Shown here piece after piece: positions 32,991 through 42,214 of a stretch of 64,000 nt of DNA. The number at the start of each line of letters is the position of its first letter. The stretch's first letter is position 1. Origin of the DNA: Parvibaculum sp002684405. Lineage in GTDB: Bacteria > Pseudomonadota > Alphaproteobacteria > Parvibaculales > Parvibaculaceae. The notes below the pieces were generated by a model. That model searched no databases. It had not been told where the DNA came from and saw only the letters and a program-made list of their open reading frames with translations. A program made the position numbers and the translations under genes. The DNA lies in the NCBI GenBank assembly GCA_965140395.1, contig OZ223207.1, positions 744,001-808,000 of the forward strand, written 5' to 3'.

Positions 32991-34534
32991 TCGTAGAGGG
33001 ACGGGACGCAAAGGGGGCACTCCGCGAGACGGTGGATGTCGTCATCATCGGATCGGGCTGTGGCGGGGCCACCGCGGCGAAACATCTCGCGGAGGCGGGA
33101 CTTTCGGTCGTCATACTGGAGCAGGGCGGCTATTTCACGGCGGGTCGCGGCGATCTCGATCAGCTTTCCGACAATATGCTGGCCCGCATTGACGGCGGGC
33201 GTGGCCTCGGGACGAGCGTGAACGGCGAAATTGCCTTGATGTATGGCAACTGCGTCGGCGGCGCGAGCGTGCATTACTGGGCCGATAGCTGGCGATTGCC
33301 GGAAGACCGCAATGCGCTCTACCAGTCGCGCGGCGTCAGTGGGCATGAAGTCGAGGTGCTGGCACCGATCTTCGAGGAGATCGAACGCGACCACAATGTG
33401 CACAATGCCGCTCCGCACTATCGCAACCGGATGAACGAACTCTTCATCGAAGGGGCAACGAAGCTTGGCTGGCATGTGGAGGACGTGCCGCAGGCGCGGC
33501 GGGGCTGCGTTGCAAGCGGACACTGCTATCAGGGCTGTTCTTACGACGCAAAACAGAGCCAGCTCGTCACCTATGTCCCCGCGGCGCTGAAAGCCGGGGC
33601 GCGGCTTTATGCCGATTGCCGTGTCATCGCGATTGAACGCGATATGGCGACGGGCCGGGCGAGCGGCGTGCAGGCCGTTTTTATCGACAGTGCGAGTGGA
33701 CAGCCGACGGATGCGACACTGGAGGTGAAGGCACGGGCGGTGGTGCTTGCGGCAGGCGGTTACGGATCGCCCGCCGTCTGGCTCCAGACGGGGCTTCCCA
33801 ATGGTTCAGGGCAGGCGGGAAAAAACCTCTTCACCAATCCCAATCCCTATCTCTATGCGCTTTACGACGAGCCGGTCTATATGTGGCAGAATATTCCCGC
33901 CGCTATCGGCACATCCGATTTCCGCCTTGCCCGCTATGAGGATGGCGTTTATCGCGAAGGCGGTTATCTGCTGCATCCCAATCAACTCCAGCCGGAATTC
34001 CTGGCGGCAACATTGCCCGGGTTCGGCAATTCACATGCGTCGCTTATGGCCGAGTTGCCGCAGATAGGCGGCGCGGTGAGCTGGATCGACGATGAGCATG
34101 GCGGCGAAGTGCGTCTGAACGCCGACGGCTTGCCGGAATATCACTACAAGCTTCGCGGCGACGACATTCTGAAGCTGCGCGATGCGATGAAGAAGCAGGC
34201 AATGCTGCTTTTTGCCTCCGGCGCGCGGGAGGTTCTGGTGCCCGATATTCGCGGGACCAGGCTCAGGGGCACGGACGAGATCGGGCTGCTCGACGAAATC
34301 GATGTGGAGAACGGTGCGATCCTGTTCGGGGCGCCGCATCCCGCCGGTGCGCTGCGTATGGGAGACGATCCTGCGACCTCGGTTGTTGCGAGTACGCATG
34401 AGGCACATGAAGTGCCGGGGCTGTATGTGGCCGATCCGAGCGTCTTTCCGTTGCCGCCCAGCGTGGACCCATCGCTGACCATCATGGCGTTCTCCGTTGT
34501 CGCCGCGCGCCATATCCAGAACGCGTTGCTCTAG
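32987..34534 (+). CDS. GMC-family FAD-dependent oxidoreductase
   Basis: 515 residues from the ATG at 32987. The Rossmann motif is VVIIGSGCGGATAAKHLAEAGLSVVILEQGG. The substrate-domain part has GNCVGGASVHYWADSWR and an inner CYQGCSYDAKQSQLVTYVPAALKAG, which holds extra cysteines. The C-terminal segment HPAGALRMGDD...LYVADPSVFPLPPSVDPSLTIMAFSVVAARHI is the GMC active-site and FAD end, although the normal His/Asn pair is in altered context. There is no signal peptide of its own, so export by hitch-hiking on the Tat partner is inferred. It is part of a tightly packed operon. Confidence 0.9.
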   Translation: MIVEGRDAKGALRETVDVVIIGSGCGGATAAKHLAEAGLSVVILEQGGYFTAGRGDLDQLSDNMLARIDGGRGLGTSVNGEIALMYGNCVGGASVHYWADSWRLPEDRNALYQSRGVSGHEVEVLAPIFEEIERDHNVHNAAPHYRNRMNELFIEGATKLGWHVEDVPQARRGCVASGHCYQGCSYDAKQSQLVTYVPAALKAGARLYADCRVIAIERDMATGRASGVQAVFIDSASGQPTDATLEVKARAVVLAAGGYGSPAVWLQTGLPNGSGQAGKNLFTNPNPYLYALYDEPVYMWQNIPAAIGTSDFRLARYEDGVYREGGYLLHPNQLQPEFLAATLPGFGNSHASLMAELPQIGGAVSWIDDEHGGEVRLNADGLPEYHYKLRGDDILKLRDAMKKQAMLLFASGAREVLVPDIRGTRLRGTDEIGLLDEIDVENGAILFGAPHPAGALRMGDDPATSVVASTHEAHEVPGLYVADPSVFPLPPSVDPSLTIMAFSVVAARHIQNALL

Positions 34535-34543
34535 GGGGTTTCC

Positions 34544-34930
34544 ATGATCCTTGTTCCTTTTCTTCTCTGGCGTTTCTTCTTTTTTGTTCTGGCCGTGAAT
34601 TACGGCATGACGGTGCAGACCATTCTGGCAGGCGAATTCGATCACACGGGGCTGCCCGCAGCGATGACGACCATGGAAGCCGTGGCCAATGGCGTCGAGG
34701 CTTTCGGCTGGTTGCTTGTATTCGTGCTTTCGTGGACCGGCAGACGGCAGGGCGCGGCGCGGATTGCGGTGTTCCTGGCGGGATTTCTCTTCTTCGACGT
34801 CATCACGACATTCGTCCTGCCGATGCCTTTGCCGCCCTATTTCCTTGCCTGGGGGACGGCGCTCGTCGGCGTCGAGTTGCTGGGGGCACGGGCGCTTTAC
34901 CGGGAGGTGCAGCATGAATCGGTCGCATAA
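34544..34930 (+). CDS. Four-helix membrane protein, paralogue A
   Basis: 128 residues with four hydrophobic helices. Conserved points shared with the next gene are TGLP, VANGVEAFGW, LSWTGRR, FLAG and D(V)ITTFVLPMPLPP. No recognised family. It starts 9 bases after the GMC gene, behind GGGGGTTTCC. Its product may be an inner-membrane electron acceptor or anchor for the exported oxidoreductase; this is inference. No haem ligand pairs are evident. Confidence 0.7.
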   Translation: MILVPFLLWRFFFFVLAVNYGMTVQTILAGEFDHTGLPAAMTTMEAVANGVEAFGWLLVFVLSWTGRRQGAARIAVFLAGFLFFDVITTFVLPMPLPPYFLAWGTALVGVELLGARALYREVQHESVA

Positions 34931-35303
34931 CTCCGAATGGGGACTGCCTCTGTTCTTCACCCTGATCGGTTTCATCTTCTGGGCAAATGTGCCGGGTCTC
35001 CATGCCGGTCTCTTCGAGCGAACCGGATTGCCTGACGCTGTCATCCCTCTGCACATGATTGCCAATGGGGCCCAGGGGACGGGTTGGTTTCTCGTGGCCT
35101 GGCTGAGCTGGAGCTGCCGCTGGCGTATGGCGGCGTGGCTTGCCTATTTCCTCGCCGGCATGTGGTGCTGGGACATGATGACTACGGCCTATCTGCCTCA
35201 TATGCCCGTTCCACCCCTTCAATGGTGCTGGGGGCCGGCAAGTGTCGTGCTGATGGTGGCCGCGGCGAACCGTCTTTGGCGCCGCCCTTCCATTGCATTC
35301 TGA
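34914..35303 (+). CDS. Four-helix membrane protein, paralogue B
   Basis: 129 residues from the ATG at 34914, which overlaps the previous gene by 17 bases with GGGAGGTGCAGC as ribosome site. The sequence is clearly related to paralogue A: TGLPDAVIPLHMIANGAQGTGW, LSWSCRW, YFLAGMWCWDMMTTAYLPHMPVPP. The two genes thus arose by tandem duplication and may form a heteromer. His, Trp and Met residues are concentrated near the membrane ends. Function unknown. Confidence 0.7.
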   Translation: MNRSHNSEWGLPLFFTLIGFIFWANVPGLHAGLFERTGLPDAVIPLHMIANGAQGTGWFLVAWLSWSCRWRMAAWLAYFLAGMWCWDMMTTAYLPHMPVPPLQWCWGPASVVLMVAAANRLWRRPSIAF

Positions 35304-35328
35304 TCCACACCTACAACCAGGTATTCCA

Positions 35329-36420
35329 GTGACCAATGAAACTGTGCTCATTGCCGGCGGCTATGGCGTTGTCGGCTCGCAAATCGCCAGGCTTCTGAGA
35401 AAGCGCTATCCGGAAATCGAGATATTGCTGGGCGGGCGATCGCCGGGGCAGGGCCAAGAGCTTGCCGAAGAGCTGGGCCGCGCGGCGGCCGTGCGGCTGG
35501 ATCTTTCCCGTCCCAATCCGTTGGCCGGGCTCGAAAGGCAGCCCACCATCGTGCTCGCGGCGGTCAACGACATCGATGACAATCTGATGCTCGACGCGAT
35601 CAGCGCGCATATTCCCTATATCGACATCACACGTTGGACCGAACGTATGCGGGGATCGATTTTGCGGGCGGCGATGGAAGATACTTCCGGGGCGCCGGTC
35701 GTTTTCGCTTCCTCCTGGATGGCCGCGACGATCGGCATATTGGTGCGTGATATGGCCGCCGGTTTCAGGCAGGTCGACCGGATCGAAGTCGGCATCCTCT
35801 ATGCGGCGAAGGATAAGTCCGGTCCCAATTCGGTTGAATATATGGACAGGATGGCGCTTCCCTTCGAGGTTCGTGAAGAAGGGCGGGCGGTGATGGCATA
35901 CCCCTTTCGCAAGGGGACAAAGACAGAATTTCCGGGAGTGGGGCGCTTTCCGCTCTATCGCTTCGATACGCCGGATCAGATGACGCTCCCCTCCATCACA
36001 GGGGCGAGAAGCGTGTCGGCGCGTATCGGTTTCGACGACCGGACTTCGGGCCCGTTTCTGAGTTTTCTTGTGCGCTCCGGCTTGTGGGGCCTCATCAGTG
36101 GCGAGCGGTTCCGCAAGTTGCGGCACGGGCTGATGTACAATCCCGGAGAAGGCGGGGCGCATCGGGTTCGTATCGATATCGAAGGAGAGGGCGCGCACGG
36201 ACCGGCGCGGGAGAGCTGGATCGTCACGGATTCGCAGGGCCAGACCCATTTGACCGCGACAGGAGCCATGATCCAGCTCGACCGGCTGCTCCGTCAGGAT
36301 AAACCGCAAGCCGGGATTCAGGTCGCGGAAACGGTTACCGACGCTGAGACGGCGAGGCGGATCATGAATGAGGAGGGTATCTCCGTCGACCGCCTCGCGC
36401 AGATGGAGGACGCGGCCTAG
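35329..36420 (+). CDS. Saccharopine dehydrogenase-like NAD(P)-binding protein
   Basis: 363 residues from a GTG at 35329 behind CAGGTATTCCA. The N-terminal Rossmann motif is TVLIAGGYGVVGSQIARLLRKRYPEIEILLGGRS, followed by VRLDLSRPNPLAGL and VVLAAVNDIDDNLMLDAI, the layout of saccharopine-dehydrogenase-like proteins. The C-terminal domain has no recognised substrate motif. It probably works on a carbonyl or imine compound in the same pathway as the GMC enzyme, as it is co-oriented and 25 bases after the membrane pair. It overlaps the stop of the CoA-transferase gene by 4 bases. Confidence 0.82.
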   Translation: MTNETVLIAGGYGVVGSQIARLLRKRYPEIEILLGGRSPGQGQELAEELGRAAAVRLDLSRPNPLAGLERQPTIVLAAVNDIDDNLMLDAISAHIPYIDITRWTERMRGSILRAAMEDTSGAPVVFASSWMAATIGILVRDMAAGFRQVDRIEVGILYAAKDKSGPNSVEYMDRMALPFEVREEGRAVMAYPFRKGTKTEFPGVGRFPLYRFDTPDQMTLPSITGARSVSARIGFDDRTSGPFLSFLVRSGLWGLISGERFRKLRHGLMYNPGEGGAHRVRIDIEGEGAHGPARESWIVTDSQGQTHLTATGAMIQLDRLLRQDKPQAGIQVAETVTDAETARRIMNEEGISVDRLAQMEDAA

Positions 36421-37616
36421 CCGATGGCCCCGGCTTTTCTCAAGTTCTCGATTTCCTCATCGCTGAAGCCCGAGTCCTTCAAGGTGTCGATGGTGTGCTC
36501 GCCGAGCGCGGGCGCGGGGCCCTTGGGGCCGTCATCGGCGCCGGGAAAGCGGATGGGCGACGCCGGCGACAGATAGGTGCCCTCTCCGCCGCCTTCTTCG
36601 GGCACTTCTACATAGGCGCCGGCGGCCTTGGCCTGCGGATCGGCAAAGACATCGGCGGGGCGCAGAAGCGGGGCCCAGATCATGTCCTCGGCGTCCAGCT
36701 TCTCGCGCCAATAGTCCAGATCGTGCTGGATGAAGGCCGCGTCCAGGATATCCACAAGGTCGGCTGCATTGGCGCGGCGGTTCTTCGGATTGTCGAAGCG
36801 GGAATCGGTTTCGAGTTCGGGGCGGCCGATCACCTTGCAGATCGCGGTCCAGTCGGTCGAGCCCTGACGCGGGACGATCACGATCCAGGTGTCCCTGGTC
36901 TTGAAGAAATTGCTGATGGGCTGGACGGCCTCATGGCGCGTCTTGGTGGAGCCGAGCTTGCCGTAGCGCAATTGAACGGCGGTGTCGGACCCGGCGGCAT
37001 AGATGCCGGCGCGTAGAAGCGAGGCTTCCACCAGGCGGCCCTTGCCGGTGGTCTGGCGTTCGAAAATGGCGGCAAGGATACCGCCGACCGTGGCCATGCT
37101 GGTGGTGTGGTCGCCGATGCCGGTCCGCAGCGATACGGGTTCGCCGCCCTTGACGGTCTGCAGCCAGCCGACGCCGGACCGGGCATAAAAGGCGGCGATG
37201 TCGAAGCCGGGGCGGTCCCGGTCAGGGCCTTCCAGCCCGTAGCCGGTGACGCTGGCATAGACGAGGCGCGGATTGATCTCCTTCAGGGAGTCATAGTCCA
37301 GCCCTGCACGCTCCAGCCCGCCGGGCCGCACATTGGTGATGAAGACGTCGGCATCCTCGACCAGCCGTTTCACCGCGGCCACGCCTTCCGGCGTCGCGGT
37401 ATTGATGGCCAGCCCTTTCTTGCCGCGATTGTCGAGATCGAAGATGGGGCTGCCCTTCAGATGGTCCGCGCCGACATTCGCCATGGTGTAGCGCATCGGG
37501 CAGCCGTTCAGAGGCTCGATCTTGACGACGTCCGCTCCCCAGTCGGCAAGGATCCCGCCCGCGCCCGGCGCAGCGATATAGGTTGCCATTTCGATGACTT
37601 TGAGACCTTCCAGCAT
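36417..37616 (-). CDS. CaiB/BaiF-family CoA transferase
   Basis: 399 residues. The start EGLKVIEMATYIAAPGAGGILADWGADVVKIE and the catalytic Asp in RTGIGDHTTSMATVGGILAAI match class III CoA transferases, which form an interlocked dimer and move CoA between carboxylic acids. The C-terminal ending FSDEEIENLRKAGAIG is also typical. Which acids are used is not deducible. It is a lone minus-strand gene, convergent with the Tat/GMC operon and divergent from the DUF2336 gene. Confidence 0.93.
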   Translation of the reverse strand: MLEGLKVIEMATYIAAPGAGGILADWGADVVKIEPLNGCPMRYTMANVGADHLKGSPIFDLDNRGKKGLAINTATPEGVAAVKRLVEDADVFITNVRPGGLERAGLDYDSLKEINPRLVYASVTGYGLEGPDRDRPGFDIAAFYARSGVGWLQTVKGGEPVSLRTGIGDHTTSMATVGGILAAIFERQTTGKGRLVEASLLRAGIYAAGSDTAVQLRYGKLGSTKTRHEAVQPISNFFKTRDTWIVIVPRQGSTDWTAICKVIGRPELETDSRFDNPKNRRANAADLVDILDAAFIQHDLDYWREKLDAEDMIWAPLLRPADVFADPQAKAAGAYVEVPEEGGGEGTYLSPASPIRFPGADDGPKGPAPALGEHTIDTLKDSGFSDEEIENLRKAGAIG

Positions 37617-37892
37617 CAGGGTTCCCCGTCCGTTTTCTTGTGTTTCGGTTTGCGGCGATCATCCATGAAAAGCGGGGGGAGTCAAAAGCGCGGTTTTGTC
37701 GCCGTCTGACCCGGAAACGGGCGGCCGGGCCAGGCAAATCCGGGTGGCTGAAGGTCAGACGGATATCCAGGTCCGGCGGAGATCATCGTAAACCGGTCCT
37801 TAATTATCTTTCCCTAATTTGATCGAGTAGATACAGGCGGGTGAGGTGGGATTTGCCCGTTGCTTCTTGAAAATCGGGTTCAAGGCGGGGCA

Positions 37893-39038
37893 ATGCGTAG
37901 GAAACTCAGCATACAGGATGTGCAGCGTCTGATGGCGCATCCCTCCGGCACGGCGCGTGCCGAGGTGGCCGAAAAGGTGGCGCAGCAGTTCGAGAATGTC
38001 GATCTGTCGCCGCGCGAGCGCGAACTGGCGCGCGAGGTGCTCGGCTATCTGGTGCATGACGTGGCGATCATTGTCCGTGAAGCGCTGTCCGACAGCCTGA
38101 AAGACATGCCCGGCGCCCCGCGCGGCATCGTGCTGGAGCTGGCGCGCGATCTCGACGAAGTCGCCATCCCCGTTCTGAGAAATTCGCCGGTCCTCTCCGA
38201 TGAGGATCTGGTCGGGCTCGTCACCTATGGCAGTCCTGCCAAGCAATGCGCCATCGCCAGCCGCCCGTCAGTCAATTCGTCGGTTTCGGAAGCCATCGTT
38301 TCGCAGGGCGACCGTAGCGCGGTGCTGACGCTGGTCGCCAACGAAGGCGCCATCATCGATGAAGCCGCCGCCGGGATGCTGGCCGAGCGATATCCGGACG
38401 ACCGCGAGATCGTGGAGCCGGTCGTCACGCGCAGAGACGTGCCGCCGCTGCTGATCGAGAAACTCATCTCGCAGGTCTCCGAAAGCCTGCGGGACTATCT
38501 GGTCAACAATCATTCCCTCGACACCCGTACAGCCGGGATACTGGAAGCGCAGGCACGCGAGCGCAGCACGGCGGAGGCCGTCACGCGCATGAGCGACGCA
38601 GATATGCGCCGGCTCGTGGACCAGCTTGCCGAAAACCAGCGGCTGACGGGAAGCCTTATTCTGCGTCTTGGCTGCCAGGGCGAGATGCGTTTCGTGGAAG
38701 CCTCCATGGCACGGCTCACCGATGTGCCCGAGGTTCGGATCTGGCGCCTGATCCACGATGTGGGGGCGCTGGGCTTTCGCGCGGTCTATGCCCGCGCCGG
38801 GATGCCCGAAGCGCTCTATCCTGCCTTTCGGGTGATGCTGGATGCGTTCCATCGCGAAAAGGCGGCCTCGGCTTTCGATCTGGCCCGGTATCAGGCCACG
38901 GTTGTGAAGGGGCTTCTTTCCAGCTACGACACGCTGCAGGGCGGAGATTTCGAAGCGCTTATGGACCAGCTCGGTCGTCTCAGCGGTACCGGGCTGAACA
39001 CGACGGAACCGCTCAGGGCCTCGGCAGGGGCTGCCTGA
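37893..39038 (+). CDS. DUF2336 protein (helical repeat)
   Basis: 381 residues from the ATG at 37893, preceded by AAGGCGGGGCA. The protein is made of helices with the DUF2336 pattern, for example VQRLMAHPSGTARAEVAEKVAQQFEN, LVTYGSPAKQCAIASRPSVNSSVSEAIV and LDTRTAGILEAQARERSTAEAV. DUF2336 proteins are alphaproteobacterial and are HEAT-like helical scaffolds; they have been linked to two-component or motility networks in some species, but no function is shown here. The gene is alone between the CoA transferase and the thiolase. Confidence 0.88.
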   Translation: MRRKLSIQDVQRLMAHPSGTARAEVAEKVAQQFENVDLSPRERELAREVLGYLVHDVAIIVREALSDSLKDMPGAPRGIVLELARDLDEVAIPVLRNSPVLSDEDLVGLVTYGSPAKQCAIASRPSVNSSVSEAIVSQGDRSAVLTLVANEGAIIDEAAAGMLAERYPDDREIVEPVVTRRDVPPLLIEKLISQVSESLRDYLVNNHSLDTRTAGILEAQARERSTAEAVTRMSDADMRRLVDQLAENQRLTGSLILRLGCQGEMRFVEASMARLTDVPEVRIWRLIHDVGALGFRAVYARAGMPEALYPAFRVMLDAFHREKAASAFDLARYQATVVKGLLSSYDTLQGGDFEALMDQLGRLSGTGLNTTEPLRASAGAA

Positions 39039-39152
39039 CGCCGCCCTTCATGGGCTGGCAGGGGGCGATGTAGAGGCAAGTTCAAGCTGAGCGGCTCATC
39101 AAAAGCTGCTAGTTTGCCGCCTCCATCGATTCAAGCCCCCGGAGAGACGGCC

Positions 39153-40367
39153 ATGACCCATCAGATTCAGGAAGCCTTCATTTGCGACGGAGCCCGCACG
39201 CCGGTCGGCCGGTATGGCGGATCGCTTGCGCCCGTGCGGGCGGACGATCTGGGGGCGGTTCCTCTGATGGCGCTGATGGAGCGCAATCCTTCGGTCAATT
39301 GGGAACGGGTCGACGATGTGATCTTTGGCTGCGCCAACCAGGCCGGCGAGGACAATCGCAATGTCGCGCGCATGTCGACGCTGCTGGCCGGGCTGCCGGA
39401 TGCGGTGCCGGGCGCTACGGTGAACCGGCTTTGCGGTTCCGGCATGGATGCGATCGGTACGGCGGGCCGGGCGATCAAATCCGGTGAAGCCGAGTTCGTC
39501 ATCGCGGGCGGCGTGGAAAGCATGTCGCGCGCGCCTTTTGTGATGGGCAAGGCGACCAGCGCCTATGACCGCAATGCCGAGATCTACGACACGACGATCG
39601 GCTGGCGTTTCGTCAATCCGCTGATGAAAAGCCAGTATGGCGTCGACAGCATGCCGGAAACGGCCGAGAACGTGGCCGAGGATTTCCAGATTTCGCGCGA
39701 AGACCAGGACGCTTTCGCGTGGCGCAGCCAGCAGAAGGCGGGCATCGCGTTGAAGAACGGACGTCTGGCCGAAGAGATCGTTCCCGTCACCATCTCCACC
39801 CGCAAGGGAGAGACGGTGATCGACACGGACGAACATCCCCGGCCCGAGACGACGCTGGAAGCGCTCGGGAAACTCCGCGCACCGTTCCGCGAAGGCGGGT
39901 CGGTCACGGCGGGCAATGCATCGGGTGTGAATGACGGCGCCTGCGCGATGATCATTGCCTCCGGCGACGCGGTGGAGGCCCATGGGCTGACGCCGCGCGC
40001 GCGGATCGTCGCCATGGCGACCGCCGGCGTGCCGCCGCGTATCATGGGCATCGGTCCGGCGCCGGCCACGCGCAAGGTGCTGGAAAAGACCGGGCTGACG
40101 CTTGCCGATATGGATGTGATCGAGCTCAACGAAGCCTTTGCGAGCCAGGGGCTTGCGGTGATGCGCGATCTGGGGCTGCCTGACGATGCGGAGCATGTGA
40201 ACCCGAATGGCGGCGCCATCGCGCTGGGTCATCCGCTTGGCATGAGCGGTGCGCGGCTGGTGCTGACCGCCACGCATGAGCTTCACAAGCGCGATGGACG
40301 TTTCGCCCTTTGCACCATGTGCATCGGTGTGGGGCAGGGCATCGCGATGATCATCGAGAAGGTCTGA
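39153..40367 (+). CDS. pcaF: 3-oxoadipyl-CoA thiolase-type acetyl-CoA acyltransferase
   Basis: 404 residues from the ATG at 39153, behind GGAGAGACGG. The thiolase nucleophile is in VPGATVNRLCGSGMDA, the His in GGAIALGHPLGMSGARL and the second Cys in CTMCIGVGQG. PcaF hallmarks are DTTIGWRFVNP and SMPETAENVAEDF. It cleaves 3-oxoadipyl-CoA to succinyl- and acetyl-CoA in the beta-ketoadipate route. No other pca gene is nearby, so a related beta-oxidation role cannot be excluded. Confidence 0.88.
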   Translation: MTHQIQEAFICDGARTPVGRYGGSLAPVRADDLGAVPLMALMERNPSVNWERVDDVIFGCANQAGEDNRNVARMSTLLAGLPDAVPGATVNRLCGSGMDAIGTAGRAIKSGEAEFVIAGGVESMSRAPFVMGKATSAYDRNAEIYDTTIGWRFVNPLMKSQYGVDSMPETAENVAEDFQISREDQDAFAWRSQQKAGIALKNGRLAEEIVPVTISTRKGETVIDTDEHPRPETTLEALGKLRAPFREGGSVTAGNASGVNDGACAMIIASGDAVEAHGLTPRARIVAMATAGVPPRIMGIGPAPATRKVLEKTGLTLADMDVIELNEAFASQGLAVMRDLGLPDDAEHVNPNGGAIALGHPLGMSGARLVLTATHELHKRDGRFALCTMCIGVGQGIAMIIEKV

Positions 40368-40377
40368 TCGGCCAGGC

Positions 40378-42018
40378 TCAAAGCCCGAGCGCACGTTCCA
40401 GAAACGACCGCTTCTGTGTCTTGCGGCGCTGCCGTTTGCGCGGCGGCGCGGGACGGCGGGGATTGCCTTGCGCGTTCTTTGTGCGGCGTGTGGCGGGCGT
40501 CTTGCCGCGCGCTGTTTTGGTGGCGGAGCGGGCGGGGCGTTTGCCTGCCGGGCGCCTGCGGCGTTTCGGGCGAGGCATGCGGCGGACAAGCTCCCGGCCC
40601 GGGAAGAGGCAGACGCGGTCGATGCGCCACGCCACCATGCGGATTTCCTCGCCCGGCAGCTCGAAATCGAGGGCGGTGTAGTCGAGGATCAGCTCGCCGC
40701 CAGTTTCCTGGACAGCTTCTTCGATAGCGGAAGATTGTTCGGCGATGTGAATCGGTTCGTCCGCGGCGTCCTCAACGGGTGTCGCTTCGACGACCGTCAG
40801 GAAAACCGGGGCTTCTTCTCGTTCTTCGTCCTGATCTTCCTCGTGGGGTTCCACGAATTCGTCTTCGTCTTCGTCTTCGTCTTCGAATTCTTCCTCAAGT
40901 TCTTCATCGGGGGCCAGTTCGAACGCGCCGGAAATTGCCTCGGGTTCGTCGTATCCGGCGAGGCTCATCACTTCGTCGCGGATGGCTGCGAGCGCTTCCC
41001 GGTCGTCATCGACGGGGGGGATGTTCTCCGTCGCGTCGATGTCCTCCAACTCGTCTGCCGGTTCCAGCTCGTCGCATTCGCGGAGTTCGATCGTCGCCGG
41101 ATCGAAAAGGCTTTCTGCCTGCACGGGCGTTGCGACGGGCAGTTCTGCCTCTTGCGTTTCCTCATCCACCGTTTGCCGGAAGGCGCTTTCGCCCACCGGC
41201 TCCAGCAGCAGAATTTCCTCTTCCTCCGATGCGGCAGGGACAGCGTAGTGCCAGCCGACAAGCTCTTCCGGTTTCATGGGACGGCAGATATAGGTGCCCT
41301 GCGCGGCGGTGAAACCGAGTTCGCGCAACGCGGTGAGTGTCGTTTCGTTTTCCACGCCCACGGCGGTCGCATCCATGCCGCGCCCGGAGGCGAGCGTCAC
41401 GCGCTTGCCGACGAAGCCGATGCCGGATTTCTTCACCCGCTTGGCGAACTGGATGATGGAGGCGCCGCCGATCTTCACTTCGTTGAAATAGTCGGGCGTC
41501 AAAAGCTCGTCGGGGACGATGACTGCGCCGCCCCCGTCGAGTGCCGTGCGGAACCCCATGCGTTTCAATTCGCGAATGGTGCGGGTTGCGGTATCGGGCG
41601 AGCGGGCGATGGCGCCTTCGGGAATTTCGATAGTGAGGCAGGACGGATCGAGGTCATGGGCGGCCATGATGCCGTCCAGCGCGCCGGCCAGCCCCGCATC
41701 GTTCACATCGGAGGCTGAAAGGTTGATGGAGATCGGCCAGTCCTGACCTTTCTCCTGCCAGAAGACCAGCGTTTCGGCTGCGCGCGCAGCGACATAGCGT
41801 GTGAGTTCACCTGCGCGTTCGCGCCTTTCAAAGAAGGAGAGGAAGAGGCCGGGCGGCAGCAACCCGTATTCCGGATGGGTCCATCTCACATAGGCTTCAG
41901 CGCCCAATATCGTACCGTCAACCAGCGAAATTCGCGGCTGAAACACCAGAAAGAGGTGCCGGGCTTCGAAGGCGAGATCGATGTCCCGGTTGGTCAGACG
42001 AAACGAACTGCTGTACAT
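40378..42018 (-). CDS. Degenerate EAL-domain protein with acidic and basic tails
   Basis: 546 residues from the ATG at 42018; an upstream TTG at 42162 would add 48 residues but lacks a ribosome site. The first ~255 residues are EAL-like: E41-A-Y for EAL, N99 in SINLSASDV, E131 in LTIEIPE, then D161-G-G-G where active enzymes have DDFG, K182, E223 and AAQGTYICRPM. Loss of the second Asp predicts no c-di-GMP hydrolysis. From about 270 to 460 the protein is strongly acidic (for example EEEFEDEDEDEDEFVEPHEE). The last 75 residues are a Lys/Arg/Pro-rich, histone-H1-like tail. It ends 10 bases from the thiolase stop. Confidence 0.8.
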   Translation of the reverse strand: MYSSSFRLTNRDIDLAFEARHLFLVFQPRISLVDGTILGAEAYVRWTHPEYGLLPPGLFLSFFERRERAGELTRYVAARAAETLVFWQEKGQDWPISINLSASDVNDAGLAGALDGIMAAHDLDPSCLTIEIPEGAIARSPDTATRTIRELKRMGFRTALDGGGAVIVPDELLTPDYFNEVKIGGASIIQFAKRVKKSGIGFVGKRVTLASGRGMDATAVGVENETTLTALRELGFTAAQGTYICRPMKPEELVGWHYAVPAASEEEEILLLEPVGESAFRQTVDEETQEAELPVATPVQAESLFDPATIELRECDELEPADELEDIDATENIPPVDDDREALAAIRDEVMSLAGYDEPEAISGAFELAPDEELEEEFEDEDEDEDEFVEPHEEDQDEEREEAPVFLTVVEATPVEDAADEPIHIAEQSSAIEEAVQETGGELILDYTALDFELPGEEIRMVAWRIDRVCLFPGRELVRRMPRPKRRRRPAGKRPARSATKTARGKTPATRRTKNAQGNPRRPAPPRKRQRRKTQKRSFLERALGL

Positions 42019-42214
42019 CTTGAACCGATTGCTGACGGCGTTTCCTGAAGGCGTTTGGGCACAAAACCCCGCGAGACGCGCTCCCGCATAAGGGGCAGTT
42101 TCCGCGCAAGGAGGTTTCGGCTCACTTAATCCGTCCCATCCAAGCAGGATCAGCGTCGCCAAAGCGTTAATAAGAATGTCCGGATTTTAACCGGGCGGCT
42201 GGAGGGAGTGAGAC

